Origin: Sphingomonadales bacterium
GTDB taxonomy: Bacteria > Pseudomonadota > Alphaproteobacteria > Sphingomonadales > Sphingomonadaceae
Length of the DNA: 64,000 bases
Direction: 5' to 3'
Assembly: GCA_016714795.1 (NCBI GenBank)
Contig: JADKCA010000004.1
Coordinates: forward strand, 62,001 to 126,000
Shown in pieces: positions 42,534 through 51,445 of the stretch. Position 1 is the first letter of the stretch. The number at the start of each line of letters is the position of its first letter. A model generated the notes under the pieces. It saw nothing but the letters and a program-made list of their open reading frames with translations, searched no databases and had not been told where the DNA came from. A program made the position numbers and the translations under genes.

Positions 42534-43238
42534 ATGATCGAAGCCGAATGGTGGGACTATGAAGATGGAGACGAACTGGCCGAAGCCGTGGCCGGGGATG
42601 TTGCCTTCATCATCGAAAGCGCCATTGATGCGCGCGGCTCTGCCGTGATCGCGCTGGCGGGCGGCTCCACCCCGAAACCGATTCTGGAAAAGCTGGCCGA
42701 CGCCAAGCTGGACTGGAAGCGGGTGACGATCATTCCGACCGACGAGCGCGTGGTGGCGATGACCGATCCGCTCTCCAACGTCGCCATGCTGGCGCGCATC
42801 TTCCTGCCCAAGGGCGCGCGGGTGATCCCGCTCGTTTCCGAAAAGGCGGCGGACTATAAGGCGGCGGGCGCGGCAGCGTCTTCGCGCCTCACCGATTTCC
42901 ACTGGCCGCTTGATCTGGTGTGGCTGGGCGTCGGCAAGGATGGGCACACTGCTTCCATCTTCCCCGGCCCGGATTATGACGACGCGCTGAATGCGCCTGC
43001 GGAGCGCCGGATGGTGGGCGTCATGCCCGATCCGTTGCCGCAAGACGCCCCGGTCGCCCGCATCACGCTGACCCGTGCGGCGATCCAGTCTGCCAAGACC
43101 ATCCTGATCGTCATCACCGGCGAGGACAAGAAGGTGGCGGTGGAGCGCGCGATCAAGGACGGTGATTCCTCGCCGCTTCCCATCGGGCGGGTGCTGGCCG
43201 GGCTGGAAACGCCGGTTGATATTCACTGGGCAGCATAA
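42534..43238 (+). CDS. pgl: 6-phosphogluconolactonase
   Basis: 234-residue lactonase of the pentose-phosphate/Entner-Doudoroff route. Signatures IALAGGSTPKPI, PTDERVV and LGVGKDGHTASIFPG. zwf and edd are not adjacent here. A MarR gene starts 9 bp downstream and may be co-transcribed. Confidence 0.93.
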   Translation: MIEAEWWDYEDGDELAEAVAGDVAFIIESAIDARGSAVIALAGGSTPKPILEKLADAKLDWKRVTIIPTDERVVAMTDPLSNVAMLARIFLPKGARVIPLVSEKAADYKAAGAAASSRLTDFHWPLDLVWLGVGKDGHTASIFPGPDYDDALNAPAERRMVGVMPDPLPQDAPVARITLTRAAIQSAKTILIVITGEDKKVAVERAIKDGDSSPLPIGRVLAGLETPVDIHWAA

Positions 43239-43246
43239 AGGCGGGC

Positions 43247-43705
43247 ATGGCTGATCCGATCACCAACAATGCGGCCATCGCACCGCTGATCAGCCTGCTG
43301 AAAGCCGCGACGCGGATCGGCTTGCCGATGCGCGAAGGCGTGGCAGAGCCGGAGCAGCTCTCCGTCACCGAACTCCGCATTCTGCTGGCGCTCGGCGGCG
43401 AGGGCGACATGGCGGGGCATGAAATGGCTGAATTCATGGCCATCCAGCCGATGAACATCAGCCGTGCATTGGCCCGTATGGCAGAGGCCGGGCTGGTGAA
43501 GGCCATCGACAATAGCGGCAATCGCCGCCGCAAACCCTATCGCCTGACATCGGACGGACAGGCCCGTTTTGAAGGCCTTGAAGCCCGGATGCGCGCTGTT
43601 GCAGACTTTGCCTTTGGCGGGTTGAGCGCAGAGGAGCGCACTCTGGCGGGTGCGCTGCTCGACCGGGTGGACCAGCAATTGATGACATGGGATTCCGCCG
43701 CGTAA
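43247..43705 (+). CDS. MarR family transcriptional regulator
   Basis: 152 residues with the winged-helix core (SVTELRILLALGGEGDM, QPMNISRALARMAEAGLV, RKPYRLTSDG). It precedes the stilbene-cleavage operon and is the only regulator close to either catabolic cluster, so it is a candidate for binding the motifs at 43818 and 17000. MarR proteins control ferulate and syringate genes in SYK-6; here the link is positional only. Confidence 0.9.
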   Translation: MADPITNNAAIAPLISLLKAATRIGLPMREGVAEPEQLSVTELRILLALGGEGDMAGHEMAEFMAIQPMNISRALARMAEAGLVKAIDNSGNRRRKPYRLTSDGQARFEGLEARMRAVADFAFGGLSAEERTLAGALLDRVDQQLMTWDSAA

Positions 43706-43735
43706 CGCCCCGCCACTCGCACGCGGGAGGGGGCG
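43706..43735. repeat. GC-rich imperfect hairpin after the MarR gene
   Basis: GCCCCGCC...GGGAGGGGGC stem beginning at the MarR stop codon, of the same kind as 20116-20138. It could end the pgl-marR transcript, although no T-run follows. Confidence 0.4.
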
Positions 43736-43817
43736 AGACTTGGCGGCCCATAGGGGCGCTTAGTCGCAGCGGGGAGGCTATCGGACTGCGGCGGCAATGA
43801 TCGCCTTCCCAACCACT

Positions 43818-43835
43818 CTAACAAATGATAGCAAT
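43818..43835 (+). promoter_or_regulatory. CTAAC-N6-TAGCAAT motif before the stilbene operon
   Basis: Reads CTAAC-AAATGA-TAGCAAT, 24 bp before the first gene. All 12 fixed bases match the site at 17000-17017 before the TonB receptor. It overlaps the expected promoter position, so repression by bound protein is plausible. Confidence 0.42.
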
Positions 43836-43858
43836 GATCCCGACGAGAGGATCAGCCA

Positions 43859-44470
43859 TTGAGCGAAATCGAGGAGCTGCGCGCCGAACTGGCGCTGCTG
43901 AAGGCGGAACGGGACATTCAGCGCCTGCAGGTCGCCTATGGCTATTATGTGGACAAGGCGCAGTGGGATGAGGCGGCGGACCTGTTTGCAAGAGATGCCA
44001 CGCTGGAAATCGCCGCGCGCGGCCAGTTTCGTGGGCAGGATCGCATCCGCGCCTATCTTCATGCTCTCCCGCCGCTCGAACATGGCACCGTGTTCAACCA
44101 TATGCAGTTGCAGCCGCTGATCACCGTCGCGTCCGACGGGCAGAGCGCCAAGGGCCGCTGGCGCGCGATCATGGAAGTGGGCTTTCTGGGCCGAGAGGAG
44201 TTGTGCGGCGAGGCGACATATGAAAACGCCTATGTCAAAGAGGATGGCGTATGGAAAATCGCCAGACTCCATGCCTTTGTCACCTATTTTGTCCGCTGGA
44301 ATGAAGGATGGAGCGCGGGTGGCGTGCCGATGGGCACTGCATTGCCGCAGATGATGCCAGACGCGCCACAGACGGTGGCCTATGGCTCTTATCCGGATGT
44401 TTACATTCCGCCCTATCATTACCCCAACCCCGTCACCGGCAAAGCGTGGCGCAAGGAGAGAGACGCATGA
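43859..44470 (+). CDS. NTF2/SnoaL-like protein, candidate gamma-formaldehyde lyase
   Basis: 203 residues with a SnoaL/NTF2-like cone fold (about 15-145: LQVAYGYYVDKAQWDEAADLF, HMQLQPLITV, GRWRAIME, YENAYVKEDGVWKIARLH). Start is TTG 43859 with GAGAGG upstream. NTF2-like gamma-formaldehyde lyases (LdpA, LsdE, PcfL) turn diarylpropane or phenylcoumaran lignin dimers into stilbenes plus formaldehyde; this gene lies two genes before a stilbene dioxygenase, which is the reason for the proposal. Its stop overlaps the next ATG (ATGA). Steroid-isomerase-type activities remain possible. Confidence 0.7.
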   Translation: MSEIEELRAELALLKAERDIQRLQVAYGYYVDKAQWDEAADLFARDATLEIAARGQFRGQDRIRAYLHALPPLEHGTVFNHMQLQPLITVASDGQSAKGRWRAIMEVGFLGREELCGEATYENAYVKEDGVWKIARLHAFVTYFVRWNEGWSAGGVPMGTALPQMMPDAPQTVAYGSYPDVYIPPYHYPNPVTGKAWRKERDA

Positions 44471-45936
44471 CCCCCCATGGTGTGAACATCCGGCATAGCG
44501 ACAAGCTCTGGATCGGCGGCGCATGGGTGTCCGCCCATTCGGGCCGGATGATCGAACTGGTCTGCCCCAATACCGAAGCCGTGATCGGCAGCGTGGCCGA
44601 AGCCGATGAAGCGGATATGGATGCCGCTGTTGCCGCCGCGCGCACCGCGTTTGATGAGGGCCCGTGGACCCGCCTCTCGCCTGCCGAGCGGCTGGTCTAT
44701 CTCAAGGCCATGTCCGCGCACCTCCATGCGCGCAACGCCGAGCTGGCGCGCGCATGGACGCTCCAGATGGGCGGACTCGCCAGCTTTGCCGGGCCGATGC
44801 ACATGGGCTCCACCATGACGTTTGATGGCATGATCAAATTTGCCGAAGACTTTGCATTCGTGGAGCAGCGCCCGTCTCAAGCCGTCCACACCGCGCTGAT
44901 CGCCTATGAACCGGTGGGCGTGGTGGCAGCAATTGCGCCGTGGAACGGTCCATATGGAATCATGCTCAACAAGGTGGCCTATGCGCTGGCGGCGGGCTGC
45001 ACCGTGATCATGAAGCCCTCGCCCGAAACCCCGCTTGAGGCCTATATCATTGCCGAAGCCGCCGAAGCGGCGGGCGTGCCACCGGGCGTGGTCAATCTGG
45101 TATGCGGACATCGCGAAGCCAGCGACCATCTGGTCTGCAATCATGGGGTCGACAAGGTGAGCTTCACCGGCTCCACCGTGGCGGGCAAGCGCATCGCCAG
45201 TGTGTGCGGCGAACGCATCGCGCGCTGCACGCTGGAACTGGGCGGCAAGTCCGCTGCGATCCTGCGCGACGATTTCCCCATTGAAGGCGCGGCCAAGCTT
45301 CTGGCGGGAACCATCACCATGATGAGCGGACAAGTGTGTGCGATGCTGAGCCGCGTGCTTGTGCCGCGCGCGCGGCATGATGAACTTGCCAGCGCCATCG
45401 CGACAGAAATGAAGCAGGTCGTGATCGGACATTCGGATGACCCCGCAACGCAGCTCGGCCCGCTTGCGATGAAGCGCCAGCTCGAACGCGTGGAGATGTA
45501 TATCGAAGAGGGCAAACGCACCGCCACGCTGGTGACCGGCGGCGGGCGGCCTGCGCAAATGAACCAGGGCTATTTCATCGAGCCGACGCTCTTCGCCAAT
45601 GTCGATAATGCGAGCCGTATCGCACAGGAGGAGATTTTCGGCCCCGTGCTCGCGCTCATCCCGGTCGAGGATGAGGAGGATGCGATCCGCGTGGCCAATG
45701 AATCCCATTATGGCCTCAACGGATCGGTGCTCACCATGGATGCTGACGCTGCCTATCGCATCGCGCGCCGGATGCGCACCGGCGGCGTGGGGCAGAACGG
45801 CCTGCGCATGGATTTCGGCCTGCCCTTTGGCGGCTTCAAGCAATCCGGCATCGGCCGCGAAGGCGGGCTGGAAGGACTGCTGGGCTATCTGGAGTCCAAG
45901 ACCATTTTGCTCGACGGGATGCCGGCAACATTGTGA
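44467..45936 (+). CDS. Aldehyde dehydrogenase (candidate vanillin-type dehydrogenase)
   Basis: 489 residues from ATG 44467. Glu257 in LELGGKS and nucleophile Cys291 in SGQVCAM; APWNGP and FTGSTVAG cofactor motifs. Between the NTF2-like gene and the stilbene dioxygenase, it most likely oxidises the aromatic aldehydes made by stilbene cleavage, such as vanillin, to the acids. The substrate is inferred from context. Confidence 0.92.
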   Translation: MTPHGVNIRHSDKLWIGGAWVSAHSGRMIELVCPNTEAVIGSVAEADEADMDAAVAAARTAFDEGPWTRLSPAERLVYLKAMSAHLHARNAELARAWTLQMGGLASFAGPMHMGSTMTFDGMIKFAEDFAFVEQRPSQAVHTALIAYEPVGVVAAIAPWNGPYGIMLNKVAYALAAGCTVIMKPSPETPLEAYIIAEAAEAAGVPPGVVNLVCGHREASDHLVCNHGVDKVSFTGSTVAGKRIASVCGERIARCTLELGGKSAAILRDDFPIEGAAKLLAGTITMMSGQVCAMLSRVLVPRARHDELASAIATEMKQVVIGHSDDPATQLGPLAMKRQLERVEMYIEEGKRTATLVTGGGRPAQMNQGYFIEPTLFANVDNASRIAQEEIFGPVLALIPVEDEEDAIRVANESHYGLNGSVLTMDADAAYRIARRMRTGGVGQNGLRMDFGLPFGGFKQSGIGREGGLEGLLGYLESKTILLDGMPATL

Positions 45937-46017
45937 TGAAGGCCCGCCAACCTGCTCATGCTGAGGAGGGACTGAGCGGAGACTTATGCAAAAACAGAAT
46001 AAATGAGGAGACCCACC

Positions 46018-47487
46018 ATGACCTATTTCCCCCAGACGCCGGACTATACCGGGCTCAACACCCCGATCGGCGTCGAATATGATCTGGCGGACCTGACCGT
46101 GCACGGCACCATCCCGGCTGACGTGGAGGGCACCTTTTTCCGCGCCGTGCCCGATCCGGCCTTTGCACCCTTCATGGAAGATGGCGGCGCGATCCTGTCT
46201 GCCGATGGCATGATTTCCGCGATCCGCTTTGCGGGCGGCACGGTCAGTGCGGCGATGCGCTTCGTGCAGACCGCGCGGCACAAGGCGGAGATGGCAGCAG
46301 GGCACGCGCTGTTCGGCAAATATCGCAATCCTTACACCGACAAGCCCGAAGCGGCTGGCGTGGACCGCACGGTCGCAAACACCACGCCGATCTGGCATGC
46401 CGGTCGCTTGCTGCTCGCCAAGGAGGATGGCCGCCCCTATCGCGTCGATCCGCGCACGCTTGAAACGCTGGGTTCCTATGATTTCGGTGGCAAGCTCAAG
46501 TCTGAGACCTCCACGGCCCACGCGCGGATTGATCCGGTTTCAGGCGAGCTGTTCATGTTCGGCTATGAGGCGGACGGGCTGGGCTCCACCAAAATCTCCT
46601 ATTTCATCATCGACAGTCAGGGCAATCTGGTGCGCGAGCAATGGTTCGACGCCCCCTATTGCGCGATGATGCATGATTTCGTGATTACAGAGAATTACGT
46701 CCTCTTCCCCATTTACCCCACAACCTGCGACGCAGAACGCGTGAAAGCGGGCGGGGACCATTGGGTGCATGACATGGAGCGTGAAAGCTGGGTGGGCGTC
46801 ATGCCGCGCTATGGCGATGTCTCTGAAATGCGCTGGTACAAGGGGCCGAAGGGCGTCTCCTGCTATCACATGCTGAACGCGCATGAAGATGGTGCGGGCA
46901 ACATATTGTTCGATCAGTGCCTCTCCAACGTGAACGCCTTCCCGTTCATCCAGAAGGCGTCCGGCCTCAATATCGCCCCGCAAGACAGCGGCGGTCGGCT
47001 GGCGCGCTGGATCATCAATCTGGCGGAAGGCGCAGACAGCATCACGGAGGTGGTCATCGGCCCGCCGGGCGATTTCCCGATCATCCCGGCCGACCGTCAG
47101 GGCCGCCCGTTCAGCCATGGCTGGATGCTGACGATGAACCCGGACATGCAGGGGCCGCCTGTCGCCGGTGGCCCGGTCGGCGCGATGTTCAACATGCTGT
47201 TGCGGCTCGATTTTACGGGCCAGCCCGTGCAGGCGCTGCCGCTGCCGCCCGCGCATTGCTATAATGAGCCGGTGCATGTCCCCTCCGCCCAGACCGGGCA
47301 TGATGGCTGGCTGGTGACACTGGTAGACCGGCAAGACGGGCCGGACGCGTTCGCGCACGAGATCTGGATCATCGAAGCAAGTGCTCTCGGCAAAGGCCCC
47401 GTCGCGCGCGTCGAGATTCCGCAGCGGATGCGCCCGCAAGTCCATGGCTGGTGGGTGAGCGCCGCGCAATTGGCGGCCGCGCTGTGA
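46018..47487 (+). CDS. Lignostilbene alpha,beta-dioxygenase-type carotenoid oxygenase
   Basis: 489-residue Fe(II) dioxygenase that cleaves a 4-hydroxystilbene double bond into two aldehydes. The four iron ligands are His168 (STAHAR), His219 (MMHDF), His284 (CYHML) and His476 (VHGWW). Tyr102 and Lys135 (LLLAKEDG) are one position from Tyr101/Lys134, recalled as the pair that binds the 4-hydroxyl in NOV1 and other lignostilbene dioxygenases, which separates it from true carotenoid cleavers. Start at ATG 46018 after GAGGAG. Its stop overlaps the next GTG (GTGA). Confidence 0.88.
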   Translation: MTYFPQTPDYTGLNTPIGVEYDLADLTVHGTIPADVEGTFFRAVPDPAFAPFMEDGGAILSADGMISAIRFAGGTVSAAMRFVQTARHKAEMAAGHALFGKYRNPYTDKPEAAGVDRTVANTTPIWHAGRLLLAKEDGRPYRVDPRTLETLGSYDFGGKLKSETSTAHARIDPVSGELFMFGYEADGLGSTKISYFIIDSQGNLVREQWFDAPYCAMMHDFVITENYVLFPIYPTTCDAERVKAGGDHWVHDMERESWVGVMPRYGDVSEMRWYKGPKGVSCYHMLNAHEDGAGNILFDQCLSNVNAFPFIQKASGLNIAPQDSGGRLARWIINLAEGADSITEVVIGPPGDFPIIPADRQGRPFSHGWMLTMNPDMQGPPVAGGPVGAMFNMLLRLDFTGQPVQALPLPPAHCYNEPVHVPSAQTGHDGWLVTLVDRQDGPDAFAHEIWIIEASALGKGPVARVEIPQRMRPQVHGWWVSAAQLAAAL

Positions 47488-48407
47488 GCCGGATCGTCAT
47501 CACCGGCGCGTCGGGCCATTATGGCCGCCTGACGACCGACAAGCTGATTGCCAAGGGGCGCGCGACGGACCTGATCCTGATCACCCGCACGCCCGACAAG
47601 CTGGCAGATCGAACGGCGCAGGGCTGCACCGTCCGCTATGGCGATTTCGACAAGGCCGATACGCTCGCCGAAGCCGTGAAGGGCGCAGAGACGATGCTAC
47701 TCATCTCTGGCACCCGCGTCGGCGCGCGCGTGGTGCAGCACAAGGCCGCCATCGACGCGGCGGCGGCGAACGGCGTGAAGCACATCGTCTATACCAGCTT
47801 CGTCAATGTGGAAGAGGCGAACCCCGCCATCGTCACCATCGACCACCGCGAGACCGAAGCGCTGATCAAGGCGAGCGGCATGGCCTGGACGATGCTGCGT
47901 GATGCGCATTATGCCGATGCCATGATCCTCAATGCCGGGCCGGGCTTCATCGCGTCGGGCATCTGGCAGACGAGCACGGCGGGCGGGCGCGAGGCGATGG
48001 TCTGGCGCGAGGATTGCGTGGATTGCGCCGTCGCGGTGCTGACCACACCGGGCCATGAGAACAAGGCCTACCCCATCACCGGCCCCAACAGCGAGACGTT
48101 TTCCGAAGTGGTCGCCATGATGAACGCCATTCTTGGCAGTTCGATCCGCCTTGTCGAAACCGACGATGACGGCATGTATGCCATGTTCGACGCGATGGGC
48201 ATTCCGCGCGAGCCCGTGGATGATCAGAGCGTGGGCGGAATCCCGTGGAACAGCGACGATATGGTGAGCTTTGAACGCGCGATCCGCGAAGGGCATCTGG
48301 ATGTCTGCACCGATGATGTCGCGCGGCTGACGGGGCGCAAGGCGCGCTCTGTGCGGGACTTGATAGAAGCCCATGCAGAGATGCTGCGGAGCCATGTGCC
48401 GGGGTAA
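47484..48407 (+). CDS. NmrA-like NAD(P)H-binding oxidoreductase
   Basis: Atypical SDR of 307 residues starting at GTG 47484 inside the previous stop. Rossmann motif TGASGHYG (residues 7-14) and NmrA-type segments KHIVYTSFVN, MLRDAHYAD. Close families include QorB quinone reductases and the phenylcoumaran/pinoresinol reductases, the latter interesting given the stilbene-cleavage operon it belongs to. Substrate unknown. Confidence 0.82.
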   Translation: MSRIVITGASGHYGRLTTDKLIAKGRATDLILITRTPDKLADRTAQGCTVRYGDFDKADTLAEAVKGAETMLLISGTRVGARVVQHKAAIDAAAANGVKHIVYTSFVNVEEANPAIVTIDHRETEALIKASGMAWTMLRDAHYADAMILNAGPGFIASGIWQTSTAGGREAMVWREDCVDCAVAVLTTPGHENKAYPITGPNSETFSEVVAMMNAILGSSIRLVETDDDGMYAMFDAMGIPREPVDDQSVGGIPWNSDDMVSFERAIREGHLDVCTDDVARLTGRKARSVRDLIEAHAEMLRSHVPG

Positions 48408-48757
48408 CCTTTCGCCCCGCCCCTTGCCCTCAAAGCGCCCCCCTGCTAGGAGGACGCTGCAATTTTGCCGCGTGGCTGAATTGCGTACGATGGCCTGACG
48501 GTATTTCCGGGCAGGCACAACAGGTTGAAGCCGCATGATTCACTTCCCCCCTTTCCCCTCAGCTGCCGCGATTGCGGGCGCTGGCACGGGCAAGGGCGTT
48601 TCCGGAGCCGGTTTGGCCCGGAGTGAAGCAGCGGCAGCGGCACTTTCACCCCACCTTGTCCCGCGCGCCAGACGGATTGCTCCGCCCGGCATGTCGCGGG
48701 TTCATCTTGCGCGCGCGGCCTTCCGGTCTGCACAGGCGCGCAGACGGAGACTTTTAA
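48408..48757. other. 350-bp gap: rne leader region
   Basis: No gene is supported here. The stretch ends at the rne start (GGAGA before ATG 48758). It contains GC-rich inverted pieces and an open frame that overlaps rne out of frame, judged spurious. A long rne leader is usual in other bacteria, where it serves autoregulation; that role is only inferred here. Confidence 0.5.
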
Positions 48758-51381
48758 ATGACAATGCGTATGCTGATCGACGCCCGCCACCGGGAGGAAA
48801 CCCGGGTTGCGGTGATCAAGGGAAACCGGATCGAGGAATTTGACTTCGAATCGGCCGAGCACAAGCAGCTCAAAGGCAATATCTATCTGGCAAAAGTAAC
48901 GCGGGTCGAACCCTCGTTGCAGGCGGCATTTGTTGATTATGGCGGGAATCGCCACGGCTTTCTGGCCTTCAGCGAAATCCATCCCGATTATTACCAGATC
49001 CCCAAGGAAGACCGCGAAGCCCTGCTGCGCGAAGAAGCGGAGCATGCCGCAGAAGAGGCGCGCCGCCGCGATGACGAGCATGAGCTGGACCCGGTAGACG
49101 GCCATCATGAGGATGACGGTCAGGATCATGACCGCCCCGATGCCGATCTGGAGCGGCCGAAGACGAAGACGCGCCCCGCTCTGAAGATGTCGGTGGCGAT
49201 AATGGCCATGACGATCACGGAGCCGCGCGCGAATTCCGCGCCAAGCGCACCTCGCTGCGCCGCCGCTACAAGATTCAGGACGTCATCCACAGGCGGCAGG
49301 TGCTGCTGGTACAGGTGGTGAAGGAAGAGCGTGGCAACAAGGGCGCGGCGCTGACGACCTATCTCAGCCTCGCGGGCCGCTATTGCGTGCTCATGCCCAA
49401 TTCCACGCATGGCGGGGGCATCAGCCGCAAGATTTCCAACGCGGCAGACCGCAAACGGTTGAAGTCGATCCTGTCCGACATGAACCTGCCCGGCTCGATG
49501 GGCTGCATCGTCCGTACCGCAGGCCTTCAGCGCACCAAGACCGAGATCAAGCGCGATTTCGATTATCTGGCAAGGCTGTGGGACGGCATTCGCGAGAACA
49601 CGCTCAAATCGGTTGCGCCAGCATTGATCCACAATGACAGCGACCTGATCAAGCGCGCCATCCGCGACATCTACAACAAGGAAATCGACGAGGTCGTGGT
49701 CGAAGGCGAGGCCGGGTACCGGGCCGCGCGCGACTATATGAAGCTGCTGATGCCCAGCCACGCCAAGCGCGTGAAGCCCTATGCAGACGTGGTCTCGCTC
49801 TACCAGCGCTATGGCGTGGAGGATCAGCTGGCCGCGATGTACAATCCGGTCGTGCAGCTCAAATCGGGTGGTTACATCGTCATCAACCCGACCGAGGCGC
49901 TGGTTTCGATCGACATCAACTCGGGCCGCTCGACACGCGAATATGGCATCGAGCAGACCGCGCTTGCCACCAACCTTGAAGCGGCCCGCGAAATCGCCCG
50001 CCAGTTGCGCCTGCGCGACATGGCCGGGCTCGTCGTGATCGACTTCATCGACATGGAGCATGGCTCCAACGTCCGGAAGGTCGAAAAGGCGATGAAGTCG
50101 GCGCTCGCCAATGATCGCGCACGCATTCAGGTGGGCCGCATCTCGTCGTTCGGGCTGATGGAAATGAGTCGCCAGCGCCTGCGCACCGGCGTGCTGGAAG
50201 CCTCCACCCGCGAATGCCCGCATTGCGAAGGCACGGGGCTGGTCCGTACCGCCTCTTCGTCGGCCTTGTCTGCGCTGCGCCTGCTCGAAGAAGAAGCCGC
50301 ACGCGGCAATGGCACACGCCTTACGCTGCGCGCCAGCCAGGAGGCCGCCATCTATGTTCTCAACCGCAAGCGCGCGGAGCTGAACGAAATCGAGGACCGT
50401 TACGGTGTCCTTATTGACATCGTTCCTGATGGCGAAACCGAAGGCGCGCGGATGAGCGTGGAATCCTCTGGCCCGCCGCCGCTCAACCGGCCCAAGTTCG
50501 AGCCAATCATTCTGGACGACGACGATGATGTCGCCGCCATCGAGGATGAGGCGGACGAGGAAGAAACCGAAGAGCGGTCTGGCGACGAATCCCGCGAAGA
50601 CGGCGAAGGTGCGCGTCGCAAGCGTTCACGCCGCCGTCGCGGTCGCCGCAACCGTCGTGATGGCGAAGACCAGGGTGATCAGCAGGCCGAAGGCGGGGAA
50701 GAAGGCGATGACGCCGATCCTGCCGAAGCGACCGAAGGTGAAAGCGAATCGCCGCGCGCCGAAGGCGAAGAAGAGGGCGAGCCGCGCCGTCGGGGTCGCC
50801 GGGGCCGCCGGGGCGGTCGCCGCAACCGGGGCGAGGCCGTGACTGGTGAAGAAGGCGCTGAAGCTGACGTCGAAGCCGAAGGCGGCTCCGCTGATGATTC
50901 CGTTATCGCCGAAGAGGCTTCGGTTGAAGTCACACCTGAAGACGCGCCTGCCAAGGCGAAGCGCACCCGCCGCAAGAAAACGGATGACGTGGCAGAAGCC
51001 GAAGCCGCACCGGCGGAAACGGCTCCCGCCGAACCCGCAGCCGAGGACGCACCGGCCAAGCCGAAACGCACCCGCCGCAAGAAGGCGGACGCCGTGGCTG
51101 AAGGTGAAGCCGAAGTCGAAGCCGCACCGGTTGAAACGGCCCCTGCCGAACCCGTAGCCGAGGACGCACCGGCCAAGCCGAAGCGCACCCGCCGCAAGAA
51201 GGCGGAAGCGCCCGCAGACGAAGCCGTGGCCGATTCTGCGCCGCAAGACCCTGTCGCTGCGGAAGCGCCCGCCGAATCGACGGAACAGGCCTCTGCGTCC
51301 GATCCGGAATCCGTATCTGACTCCGATGCCCCGGCAGAGCCGCTGCGCCGCGGCTGGTGGCAGCGGACTTTCGGGGCCTGA
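48758..51381 (+). CDS. rne: Ribonuclease E, apparent frameshift near base 49153
   Basis: Major endoribonuclease and degradosome scaffold. The first frame (48758-49321) encodes the S1/RNase H-like start (MLIDARHREETRVAV, GNIYLAKVTRVEPSLQAA). The catalytic part continues in another frame (from about 49132 through ATG 49300 to 51381): RYKIQDVIHRRQVLL, VSIDINSGRSTREY, catalytic IDFIDMEH, Zn-link CPHCEGTG. One missing base in GGAGCGGCC at about 49153 would join them as DLE-AAEDEDAP, within the acidic insert. The C-terminus is acidic/basic with three RTRRKK modules. A sequencing error is likely, since RNase E is normally needed. Confidence 0.88.
50938..51204 (+). repeat. Triplicated RTRRKK module in the RNase E tail
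   Basis: Three imperfect in-frame copies starting at 50938, 51043 and 51160 (period 105-117 bp), each encoding EDAPAKxKRTRRKK followed by an Ala/Glu/Pro stretch. Probably an arginine-rich RNA-binding element in the disordered scaffold region. Confidence 0.8.
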
Positions 51382-51410
51382 TCTGCATGGCACAGCCCGT
51401 CCGGCTTCAT

Positions 51411-51441
51411 CCCCTGTTCAGACGCATGGGCTGAACAGGGG
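51411..51441 (+). terminator. Hairpin between rne and the M48 peptidase
   Basis: Perfect 11-bp arms CCCCTGTTCAG / CTGAACAGGGG with a 9-nt loop, 30 bp after the rne stop and ending 4 bp before the peptidase ATG. No T-run, so it may rather hide the peptidase ribosome-binding site. Confidence 0.55.
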
Positions 51442-51445
51442 CCGG

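Noticed and set aside
44419..46521. 700-codon open frame on the minus strand
   Set aside because: Antisense to the aldehyde dehydrogenase and stilbene dioxygenase; composition is that of a shadow frame with no motif.
46018..47487. Assignment as a general carotenoid cleavage enzyme
   Set aside because: Tyr102/Lys135 at the lignostilbene phenol-binding positions and the operon partners favour a lignostilbene dioxygenase.
48535..48843. Open frame in the rne leader
   Set aside because: It overlaps the RNase E start out of frame, has no homology and no ribosome-binding site.
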